In this document: in pieces, positions 49,237 to 57,925 of the stretch
Position numbering within the stretch: position 1 is the stretch's first letter
How the letters are laid out: every line of letters starts with the position of its first letter
Source of the DNA: Verrucomicrobiaceae bacterium
GTDB taxonomy: Bacteria; Pseudomonadota; Gammaproteobacteria; Pseudomonadales; CAMLJR01
Assembly: GCA_028293825.1 (NCBI GenBank)
Contig: JAQGNY010000005.1
Span: 124,001 to 188,000 of the forward strand
Reading direction: 5' to 3'
DNA: 64,000 nt
The notes under the pieces: model-generated
What the model was told of the DNA's origin: nothing
Databases searched by the model: none
The model's input: the letters and a program-made list of their open reading frames with translations, nothing else
Program-made: the position numbers and the translations under genes

Positions 49237-51881
49237 TGACCTTTGCCGCAATTAAACGTCGCGCCGGCCTTAGCCGGTTTTCTAAATTGGGTGCTGCGGT
49301 GGTATTGGCCAGCGCGCTGATCAATTCGATCGGCGCCGCGTTGGCCGCGCCAGCCGCCGGCACCAGCATCGGCAACCAGGCATCGGCCACGTATTCGGAC
49401 GCGTCCGCCACCGTGCGCACCGTGACCAGCAATACCGTCATCACCATCGTGCAACAGGTGGCGAGCCTGACGTTGACCGCGAACGGCGCTAAAAATGTCG
49501 CGCTCGGCGGGCAAGTCAGCTATCCGCATACCCTGACCAACACCGGTAACGGCACCGATACGTTCGCGCTGTCGGTCGGCAACACCGGTGCTTTCAGCAT
49601 GACTAGCGTACTTCTGTATGCCGATGCGAACGGCGATGGCGTGCCCGATAACGCCGTGCCGATCACCACCAGCGGCGAATTGGCCGCTGGCGCGATCTTC
49701 AAGTTTGTCGCGGTCGGTGTTGTGCCGGTCTCGGCCGTGGCCGGCAACACCAACACGATCACTGTCACCAGCACCAGTACCTTCACCGGTTCAGTGACCG
49801 CCAACAACACCGATGTCACCACCGTGTCCAGCAACGCGGTTATCAACGTCACCAAGGCCATCGACGTTGCCGCCGGCCTGCCAGGCTCCGGTCCGCGTAC
49901 ATACACGTTGACTTACACCAACATCGGCGTCGGCGCGGCTACCAACCTGACCTTGGCCGACGTGATCCCGTCCGGCATGACCTACGTAGCGGCCAGCGCG
50001 CGTTGGAGCAGCACCGGTGCGACCGTCCTCACCGATGCCAACGCAGCGGATAACCAAAGCGGCGTCATTTACGACTTCAACGTCACCACTGCCAACCGCG
50101 TTACCGCTGTTATCGCGTCGGTCCCGGTCGGCGCCAGCGGCACGTTGAGCTTCCAAGTGAATGTGAACGCGAATGCGTTGCCGGGTGCGAACGCTGCGAC
50201 CTTGAACACCGCGTCGTACACCTACAACGACGGCGCCGTGACGACCTCCAGCACCAACACCAACAGCGTGCAGTTCGTGGTGACGCAAGCGGCGGCAGTA
50301 ACATTGAGTGGTTCGACCGTCGCCAGCGCCCCGCAAGGCGGCACTGTGACCTTTACCGACACAGTCACCAACACCGGCAACGGCACCGACAGCTTCGATA
50401 TCACCACCGGCGTTTCGACCTTTCCGGTCGGCACCACCTTCACGTTGTACAAAGCCGATGGCGTAACCCCGCTGATCGATAGCAACGGCAATGGCGTACC
50501 GGATACCGGTCCGCTGGCCCCGGCAGGCACGATGAATGTCGTGATCAAAGCGAACTTGCCGGCCGGCAGCACCGGCGGCTCGTACACCGTCAAAGCGATT
50601 GCGGTATCGAAAGTCGATCCGACCAAAACCGCCAATGCCGATAACACGTTGACGACGATCGCCACCAGCACGGTCGATCTGACCAACAACTCGTTCGGCG
50701 TTGGCGCTCCCGGTTTGGGCGCAGGTCCGGAAGGCAGCCCGGTCGTCACCGTCAGCGCCACCGCCGGCTCCATCGCGCACTTCACCCTGTATGTCGCCAA
50801 CGGCAGCGGCGTGGCCGATACCTTCAACCTGCAAGCCAGCACCGACGTGAATTTCGCCGGCCTGACCTTGCCAACCGGCTGGACGGTCGCGTTCAAGGAC
50901 GTCAACGGCGCCATCATCACCAACACCGGCGTGATCAATGCCGGCAGCAATGTCGCCGTGTATGCCGATGTCACCGTCCCGGCGGGAACGCTGGCCGCTA
51001 CCACCGACGTGTTCTTCCGCGCACTGTCGCCTACTTCCGGCGCCAATGACCGCCTGCACGATGCCATCCAAATCAGCGGCGCCCGCACGTTGACGCTGAC
51101 GCCGAACCACACCGGTCAGGCTTCCAGCGGCGGCACCGTGGTCTACACCCACACCATCACCAACAACGGCAATGTGTTGGAAGGCGATGGCGTGATCAGC
51201 CTGGTTGCACTCACCACCGCCGATTCCGGCAGCGGATTCAGCTCCACCGTGTACTGGGATCAAAACAACAACGGCGTACTCGACGTGACCGATCCGGCCG
51301 TGACCACTCTCGCGCAATTAGTTGGCGGCACCAACGGCGCCAGCACCGCGGCCGGTTTGGCCCCGGGCGAGAAAGCGACGCTGTTCGTGAAAGTGTACTC
51401 AGCGCCGGGCGCCGCTACCGGTGCCAGCGATACCGCGACCCTGACCGCAACCGTTACCGGTTTGGTCGGCGGCGTGGCGGTACCGGCAGCGGTGTCGGCA
51501 GCGGTGTCGGTAACCGACAGCACCACCATCATCGCCGGCGATCTGCAGCTGGTAATTCTGCAAGCGCTCGACGCCGCCTGCGATGGCACCGCCGATACTG
51601 CGTTCGCGGCGACCATCATCAGCGGCGGTGCCATCCCCGGTGCGTGCATTCGCTACCAAATCACCGCGACCAACGTCGGCTCCAGCGATGTCACCGCAGT
51701 GATTATCAGCAACGCCACCCCGGCCAACACCAAGTACCACGCCACTGTGGCGGCGACGACTTCGCGCGGTTCGGTAACCACGCCGAGCGCCAATACGGTC
51801 GGCACGGTACAGGCGACGGTGGGCACGCTGACCCCGACCCAAACCGCCGTGCTGACTTACGGTGTGCGCATCGACCCGTGA
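49233..51881 (+). CDS. Secreted multi-repeat protein (DUF11-like repeats) 882 aa
   Basis: Signal peptide to ALAAPAAG; repeats such as GQVSYPHTLTNTGNGTDTFALSV, GGTVTFTDTVTNTGNGTDSFDIT, GGTVVYTHTITNNGNVLEGDG and DANGDGVPD / DSNGNGVPD / DQNNNGVLD loops. Confidence 0.82.
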   Translation: MMTFAAIKRRAGLSRFSKLGAAVVLASALINSIGAALAAPAAGTSIGNQASATYSDASATVRTVTSNTVITIVQQVASLTLTANGAKNVALGGQVSYPHTLTNTGNGTDTFALSVGNTGAFSMTSVLLYADANGDGVPDNAVPITTSGELAAGAIFKFVAVGVVPVSAVAGNTNTITVTSTSTFTGSVTANNTDVTTVSSNAVINVTKAIDVAAGLPGSGPRTYTLTYTNIGVGAATNLTLADVIPSGMTYVAASARWSSTGATVLTDANAADNQSGVIYDFNVTTANRVTAVIASVPVGASGTLSFQVNVNANALPGANAATLNTASYTYNDGAVTTSSTNTNSVQFVVTQAAAVTLSGSTVASAPQGGTVTFTDTVTNTGNGTDSFDITTGVSTFPVGTTFTLYKADGVTPLIDSNGNGVPDTGPLAPAGTMNVVIKANLPAGSTGGSYTVKAIAVSKVDPTKTANADNTLTTIATSTVDLTNNSFGVGAPGLGAGPEGSPVVTVSATAGSIAHFTLYVANGSGVADTFNLQASTDVNFAGLTLPTGWTVAFKDVNGAIITNTGVINAGSNVAVYADVTVPAGTLAATTDVFFRALSPTSGANDRLHDAIQISGARTLTLTPNHTGQASSGGTVVYTHTITNNGNVLEGDGVISLVALTTADSGSGFSSTVYWDQNNNGVLDVTDPAVTTLAQLVGGTNGASTAAGLAPGEKATLFVKVYSAPGAATGASDTATLTATVTGLVGGVAVPAAVSAAVSVTDSTTIIAGDLQLVILQALDAACDGTADTAFAATIISGGAIPGACIRYQITATNVGSSDVTAVIISNATPANTKYHATVAATTSRGSVTTPSANTVGTVQATVGTLTPTQTAVLTYGVRIDP

Positions 51882-51887
51882 CAATTC

Positions 51888-51904
51888 GCGGGGCAGCGCC
51901 CCGC
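51888..51904 (+). terminator. GC-rich hairpin after 882-aa gene
   Basis: GCGGGGC AGC GCCCCGC then TGATTTT; weak T-tract. Confidence 0.5.
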
Positions 51905-52046
51905 TGATTTTCGCACCAACTAACCACGCAATTTAACGCCTCGTCTTTCGGCCTCCCAACTAGCTCTGGGGGCCGGACGAGGAACGCTCGCGCCTAAAAA
52001 TTGAGTTTTCTCAACTAAAGCGCGGCGAAGCTGACAGGGAACCGCC

Positions 52047-55000
52047 ATGCTCCGCACTGCTGCCCAACAACTGATCGCGACGGTGCTGCTCTGTGCAGCC
52101 ATCGTTGCGCCGGTCGTTGCGGCGCCGGTAGCAGGCAATAGTATCGACAACCAAGCAAGCGTCAGTTATGTCGATCAAAGCACTGGTTTAGCCGCAGTGC
52201 GCACCTCCAGTATCGTCAGCACCATCGTCCAAAGCGCCGATGTCACCCAACTGACACCGGATCGCACCCTCGCTCGCCCGCAAGGCACCGTCGTTACGTT
52301 CGCGCATACCCTGATCAACGCCGGCAACGGCGCCGCCACTTACGCGTTAAGCGCAGTATTGGTCGGCGGTGGCACGGTGAATCTGACCGATCTGCATATC
52401 TATCGCGACGCCAACGGCAATGGCATGCTCGATCCGGGTGAAGCCGAAATCAGCAGTGCTGTGCTGGCGGTCAATCAAAGTATCGATCTCATCGTCAGCG
52501 CACAGATTCCCGCTGCTGCAGTAGTAGGCCAACAGGGCCAAATCCAGCTGCGCGCGCAGAGCAATCTGCAAGCCGCTGCCGTTATCGCTACCGATACCGT
52601 GATCGTCAACGATGGCGCTTCGGTGACGTTAAGTCTGTCCACGCCAAATGCAGAGCGCGTGCGCAATCAGAAAATCCCGCTGCAATTACTGATCAAAAAT
52701 ATCGGCACCGACGCGGTCGGCATCCCGGTCACCGTCGATGATGTCGCGGTCAATCGTGTTCTGGTCGAAATGACCATTCCCGTCGGCACCACATTTGTCT
52801 CCGCCGAGGCACCGGCTGGCGCGCAAGTGCTTTTCCACCGTGTAAACACACCACGCATGGTGCTGGTCAGTGTTGCGCCGGAGCCGAAAAACATCGACGG
52901 CGTGTTTTACTCATTCACCGAATTCAACGCCGGTCGCAGCGCGGAAGTGACGTTGACGGTGAATGTCGAAAGCAACGTCATTTCGCAGATTCAATCGACA
53001 GCGCAGGTCTGGTTTGACGACACCCACGCGGCGCAAATCGAAGGCACCCCGGCGGATATCGACTGGGCGCAATCCAATACCGTGCGCGTTGCCGTGACCG
53101 CGGCGCCGGCCGCGATTCACTACTACAGCAACGATCAGTTCACGACCGAAGCGGCGACCACTGGGTTAGGCACGCCGCTGCATATTCAAGTCGATGCCAT
53201 CGCCTGCAACCAAAATCCGGCTGCCATCGATACGATGAAAATGACGATTCGCTCGTCCTGGTCGGGCGAATCGGAAACCTTCACCGCCACCGAAACCGGC
53301 GCCGATACCAGCGTGTTTCGCATCAATACGGTCGCTACCGTCGATGCCAGCAATGGCGCTACCAAACCCGAGAACGGTGTCGTCGAAACCGTCCACAACG
53401 ATACCCTGACCGCGACGATTAGCGGCTGCGGTGTCGGCGATATTTGGACCTCGATTCTGGTCGATCCGGACGGCGTCGTATTCGACAGCAAAACCAACGA
53501 GCCGATCAGCGGCGCCACCGTGCAATTGATCGACGTCACCGGCGCCGGCAATGGTGGCAGTGCCGGCGGCGCGGCGCGGGTATTTTTCGAAGACGGCGTG
53601 ACCCCGGCGCAAAGCGTGGTTCTGACCGCTGCCGATGGCATGTTCCGGTTCCCGTTGGTCGCTGCCAGCACCTATCGGTTGAAAGTCAGCACACCGCCGG
53701 GCCATGCCTTCGCATCGAAAGTGCCGGCTTCGTTGTTGCCCGCTGGCCGCGCCATCGATAACTCCGCGTCCTACGGTGGCGATTTTGTCGTCAGCGGCGC
53801 GATGGCGGCAGTGCATATCGATCTGCCGGTCGATCCCGCTGCGGTCGATGGTTTGCTGGTCGAAAAAACCACCTCGCGCAGCACCGCTGAGATCGGCGAT
53901 TTCGTCGACTACAGCGTGCAGGTTAAAAACAATTCCGGCACCACGTTCAACCGCCTCGCCGTACGCGACACGCTGCCGCACGGTTTTGCCTATCAGCCCG
54001 ACACGCTGCGTCGCGACGGCGTCCGCGTGGCCGATCCGGTCGGCGGTCGCGGCCCGGTGCTGAGTTTCGCTATCGATTCGCTCGTCGATGGCGCCACCGT
54101 CAAACTGACCTACCGCGTACGCATCGGTGTCGGCGCGCAATTGGGCGACGGCATCAACCGCGCGCAAGCGACCAGCACCGCGCCATTGGCGATCAGCAAC
54201 GTGGCCGAAGCCAAGGTGAAAGTCGAAGGCGGCGTGTTTAGCGATCGCGGTTTCGTGCTTGGCAAAATCTTCGCCGATTGCAACGGCGACAAAATTCAAA
54301 ACGCGGGCGAGCCCGGCGTTCCCGGCGTGCGCGTATGGCTGGAAGATGGCACCTACGCCATCACCGATGGCCTCGGCAAATACAGCTTCTACGGTTTGAG
54401 CCCGCGCACCCACGTCGCCAAAGTCGATCCGTCGACGGTGCCGGCCGGCGCCACTTTCGCCGTGCTGGATCAGCGCAATGCCGGCGTCGGTGACAGCCGC
54501 TTTATCGATTTGAAAAATGGCGAACTGGCGCGCGCCGACTTCGCCTTGACGCAGTGCGACAAAACGCTGCTCGACACGATTGCGCAACGCCGCGTGCAGG
54601 CCGAGCAACATACCGGCGAACTCGAAGCCGGCGTCAACGTTGCGCTGACTTTGGACAACAACGCTGTGGCCGATCCGCGCTCGAAAGCCGCCAGCGGTTT
54701 GATCGCCGACAACAACGCCAACCCGCAGGCGCTGGCCACTGCCATCGCCACCGTTGAAGCCGCGATTCTGGCGCAACGCCCACTTGCCGAAGTGGCCGAC
54801 GCGCTCGATAACAGCACCGATTTCGTCGGCCTGAGCGATGGCGCCGCGGTCGCCGGCACGCAAATTCGGCTGCTGGTAAAAGGCTTGCTCGGCGCGTCGC
54901 TGAATGTGTTGGTCAACGGCGATGCGATTCCCGACAGCCGTCTCGGCACCCGCGTTACCCGCGCCGAAAAACAACTCGAAGTGCTCGAATTTATCGGCGT

Positions 55001-57914
55001 CGAATTGAAGCCAGGCAGCAACACGCTGACGCTGGAACAGCGCGATCCGTTCGGCAATTTGCGCGCAACCAAAACCATCAGCGTGCGCGCGCCGGGCGAG
55101 CTGCGCCGCATCCGTATCGAGCGCGTGGCGACCGACAGCGCGGCTGCCAACGATGCCAGCAACGCAAATGTCAAAGTCGCGGTTTTCCTCGAAGATAAAG
55201 ACGGCTTGCCGGTTTCGTCGCGCACCGCGCTGACGTTGGAAACCAGCAACGGCGCCTGGGCTGCGGAAGATTGCGATCCGACCGAGCCGGGCACGCAGGT
55301 GTTTGTCGAAAGCGGCCGTAGCGAATTCGTGCTGCGCGCGCCAGAGCAGCCCGGCAGCGCCGAGGTGAAAGTATCGAGCGGCAATTTAAGCGCCGAAACC
55401 CACGTCGATTTTCTGCCGACGCTGCGCGATATGGTCGCCGCCGGTGTGATCGAAGGCACGTTGAAATTGGACAAACTCGGCTCCGGCGCATTGCAGCCGG
55501 CGCGTCAGCAGGACGGTTTCGAGCAAGAGTTAAAACAGTTTTCGCGCGATAACGGCAAAGCCGCCGCGCGCGCTGCGGTATTTTTGAAGGGTAAAATCAA
55601 AGGCGATTACCTGCTGACGCTCGGTTACGACTCCGACAAAGAAACGCGCGAGCGTTTGTTCCGCGATATTCAGCCCGATCAGTTTTATCCGGTGTACGGC
55701 GATGCGTCGATCAAAGGTTACGACGCGCAATCGACGCAGAAAATGTACGTGCGCATCGACAAAAATAAATCGTGGTTGCTGTACGGCGATTTCAACACAC
55801 CGACCGCGACCAGCACGCGCGCACTGACCGCTTACAACCGCAGCCTGACCGGCGTGCGCGAGCATTACGAAAACGACAAAGTCGCCGTGAACACTTTCGC
55901 CAGCCGCGACAGCACCCGCCAAGTCGTCGAAGAATTACGTGCGAATGGCACCTCCGGTCCGTATGCGCTGAGCAACAGCGATCTGATCGAAAATAGCGAG
56001 CAGGTCGAAATCATCACCCGCGATCGCAACCAACCGGCGCTAATCATCAAAAGCGTGGCGATGTCGCGCTTCGCCGATTACGAACTCGAACCGTTTACCG
56101 GTCGCATTCTGTTCCGCGCGCCGATCGCCAGTGTCGATGCCGATTTAAATCCGAACTCGGTACGTGTCACTTATGAAGTCGATGCCGGCGGCGCGACCTT
56201 CTGGGTTGGCGGTGTCGATGCCACGATGAAAGTCACCAAGAACATTGCCGTCGGCGCGGTCGATATCGAAGATCGCGATCCTATCGATACCGGCGCATTG
56301 CGCGGCGCCAATATGACGCTGACGTTCGGTGGCGAAAACGGCGCGAAAACTACCGCAATCACCGAAGTCGCGCACAGCGATCGCTTCAGTGTCGGCAGCG
56401 GCGACGCGCAGCGTATCGATATCAAACACGACAGCGACACGCTGCAGGCACGCGTTTACGCCGGGCGCGCCGATGCCGATTTTTATAATCCGTCGGCCAC
56501 GTTATCGAGAGGCCACTCTGAAGCCGGTGCCAAAATTTCGCGCGCAATCGACGAGCGCACACGTTTAGTGGCCGATGCAATTCACAGCGGCGACGATATC
56601 AACCGCGGCCATCGCGAAGGCATATTGGCCGGTGTCGAGCACGCGTTCGATGGCAACGTGAAGCTCGAAGTCGGCGTGCGTCGCACCCACGAAGAAGCCG
56701 GTTCGATCAACACCGGCACACTCGACGGCGTCACCATCAATCCAGCCGATGCGGCTGCGCCGGGCACCACCCAAGACACCACTAGCTACCGCGCCAAATT
56801 GGGCGCGCCGGTTCCGGGTCTGGCCGCTGCATCCGTTTATGGCGAAGCCGAGCAAGCGTTCAACGATGCCGATAAAAAATTACTGGCGCTCGGCGGCGAA
56901 TACCGCATCAACGATAAAAGCCGTTTGTACGGTCGCCACGAATTTATTTCGTCGCTGTCCGGCCCGTACGCGTTCGATACCAATCAACGCCGCGACACCA
57001 CGCTGTTCGGCATCGACAACGAGTACATGAAAGATGGCCGCGCCTACAGCGAATACCGCGCGCGCGATGCGTTCAGCGGCCGCGAAGCGGAAGCGGCGAT
57101 GGGTTTGAAAAACCAATGGGCTGTAGCCGAAGGCGTGCGTATCAACACCAGCGCCGAGCGCGTGCGCACCATCGCCGGCACCGACGACGACAATGCATCG
57201 AGCGCATTGGCCGGCGGCGTCGAATACACGCGCAATCCGAACTGGAAAGGCAGCGCGCGTTTGGAATGGCGCAATGCACCGGGCTCGACCGGCATCCTCA
57301 ACACGCTCGGCTTAGCGTGGAAACTCGATCAAGAGTGGACCTTCCTCGGCCGCAATATTTTGAACAAAATCGATAACAGCGGCGCCAATAGTGGCGATCG
57401 GCTGCAAGATCGTCTGCAATTAGGTTTCGCGTATCGCGATGCCGATACCAACGTGTGGAATGGACTGGGACGTTATGAATTCAAACACGAGCAGGACGAC
57501 ACCGCCGTTACCGGCTTCTGGCATCAGGCGCATATCGTATCGGTACAGGCCAACGTGCAGGCGCAGCGCGCGGTGGTATTCAGCACGCGCTACGCCGGCA
57601 AATACGCGATCGATCAAACCGGCGGTATCGATAGCCGCAGCGTGGTGCATCTGGTCGCCGGTCGAGCCACGTGGGATTTCGCACCGCGTTGGGATGCCGG
57701 TGTGCAAGTCAGCTCGCTGTTTTCCGCCGGCAGCATGCAGAAGGGTGTCGGCGCCGAAATCGGCTATCAAGTTAAAGACAATCTGTGGGTCTCGACCGGC
57801 TACAACGTGTTCGGTTTTCATGATCGCGATTTGGCCTCGGAAGACAACACCGAGCGCGGCGTGTATTTTCGAGTGCGCTTTAAATTCGACGAAAACACGC
57901 TCGGTTTAAATTGA
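52047..57914 (+). CDS. Giant surface protein: DUF11-like + SdrD_B-like domains and putative C-terminal outer-membrane beta-barrel (1955 aa)
   Basis: Signal LIATVLLCAAIVAPVVAAPVAG; DFVDYSVQVKNNSGTTFNRLAVRDTLPHGFAYQPDTLR (DUF11-like); VLGKIFADCNGDKIQNAGEPGVPGVRVWLEDGTYAITDGLGKYSF (SdrD_B-like); C-terminal ~700 aa of alternating short strands ending ERGVYFRVRFKFDENTLGLN. Confidence 0.85.
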   Translation: MLRTAAQQLIATVLLCAAIVAPVVAAPVAGNSIDNQASVSYVDQSTGLAAVRTSSIVSTIVQSADVTQLTPDRTLARPQGTVVTFAHTLINAGNGAATYALSAVLVGGGTVNLTDLHIYRDANGNGMLDPGEAEISSAVLAVNQSIDLIVSAQIPAAAVVGQQGQIQLRAQSNLQAAAVIATDTVIVNDGASVTLSLSTPNAERVRNQKIPLQLLIKNIGTDAVGIPVTVDDVAVNRVLVEMTIPVGTTFVSAEAPAGAQVLFHRVNTPRMVLVSVAPEPKNIDGVFYSFTEFNAGRSAEVTLTVNVESNVISQIQSTAQVWFDDTHAAQIEGTPADIDWAQSNTVRVAVTAAPAAIHYYSNDQFTTEAATTGLGTPLHIQVDAIACNQNPAAIDTMKMTIRSSWSGESETFTATETGADTSVFRINTVATVDASNGATKPENGVVETVHNDTLTATISGCGVGDIWTSILVDPDGVVFDSKTNEPISGATVQLIDVTGAGNGGSAGGAARVFFEDGVTPAQSVVLTAADGMFRFPLVAASTYRLKVSTPPGHAFASKVPASLLPAGRAIDNSASYGGDFVVSGAMAAVHIDLPVDPAAVDGLLVEKTTSRSTAEIGDFVDYSVQVKNNSGTTFNRLAVRDTLPHGFAYQPDTLRRDGVRVADPVGGRGPVLSFAIDSLVDGATVKLTYRVRIGVGAQLGDGINRAQATSTAPLAISNVAEAKVKVEGGVFSDRGFVLGKIFADCNGDKIQNAGEPGVPGVRVWLEDGTYAITDGLGKYSFYGLSPRTHVAKVDPSTVPAGATFAVLDQRNAGVGDSRFIDLKNGELARADFALTQCDKTLLDTIAQRRVQAEQHTGELEAGVNVALTLDNNAVADPRSKAASGLIADNNANPQALATAIATVEAAILAQRPLAEVADALDNSTDFVGLSDGAAVAGTQIRLLVKGLLGASLNVLVNGDAIPDSRLGTRVTRAEKQLEVLEFIGVELKPGSNTLTLEQRDPFGNLRATKTISVRAPGELRRIRIERVATDSAAANDASNANVKVAVFLEDKDGLPVSSRTALTLETSNGAWAAEDCDPTEPGTQVFVESGRSEFVLRAPEQPGSAEVKVSSGNLSAETHVDFLPTLRDMVAAGVIEGTLKLDKLGSGALQPARQQDGFEQELKQFSRDNGKAAARAAVFLKGKIKGDYLLTLGYDSDKETRERLFRDIQPDQFYPVYGDASIKGYDAQSTQKMYVRIDKNKSWLLYGDFNTPTATSTRALTAYNRSLTGVREHYENDKVAVNTFASRDSTRQVVEELRANGTSGPYALSNSDLIENSEQVEIITRDRNQPALIIKSVAMSRFADYELEPFTGRILFRAPIASVDADLNPNSVRVTYEVDAGGATFWVGGVDATMKVTKNIAVGAVDIEDRDPIDTGALRGANMTLTFGGENGAKTTAITEVAHSDRFSVGSGDAQRIDIKHDSDTLQARVYAGRADADFYNPSATLSRGHSEAGAKISRAIDERTRLVADAIHSGDDINRGHREGILAGVEHAFDGNVKLEVGVRRTHEEAGSINTGTLDGVTINPADAAAPGTTQDTTSYRAKLGAPVPGLAAASVYGEAEQAFNDADKKLLALGGEYRINDKSRLYGRHEFISSLSGPYAFDTNQRRDTTLFGIDNEYMKDGRAYSEYRARDAFSGREAEAAMGLKNQWAVAEGVRINTSAERVRTIAGTDDDNASSALAGGVEYTRNPNWKGSARLEWRNAPGSTGILNTLGLAWKLDQEWTFLGRNILNKIDNSGANSGDRLQDRLQLGFAYRDADTNVWNGLGRYEFKHEQDDTAVTGFWHQAHIVSVQANVQAQRAVVFSTRYAGKYAIDQTGGIDSRSVVHLVAGRATWDFAPRWDAGVQVSSLFSAGSMQKGVGAEIGYQVKDNLWVSTGYNVFGFHDRDLASEDNTERGVYFRVRFKFDENTLGLN

Positions 57915-57925
57915 GCAGGCATTTG

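Noticed and set aside
49791-51317. 508-aa antisense ORF opposite the 882-aa gene
   Set aside because: Same shadow effect; low-complexity Gly/Ala/Val/Arg composition with no signal or domain pattern.
53166-54974. 602-aa antisense ORF opposite the 1955-aa gene
   Set aside because: Shadow ORF from GC-rich codon bias of the + strand gene; His/Arg/Gly-rich sequence without recognisable domains, and the + frame has a coherent domain structure.
54470-55474. 334-aa antisense ORF
   Set aside because: Overlaps a well-supported coding frame and has Ser/Thr/Arg-rich non-protein-like composition.
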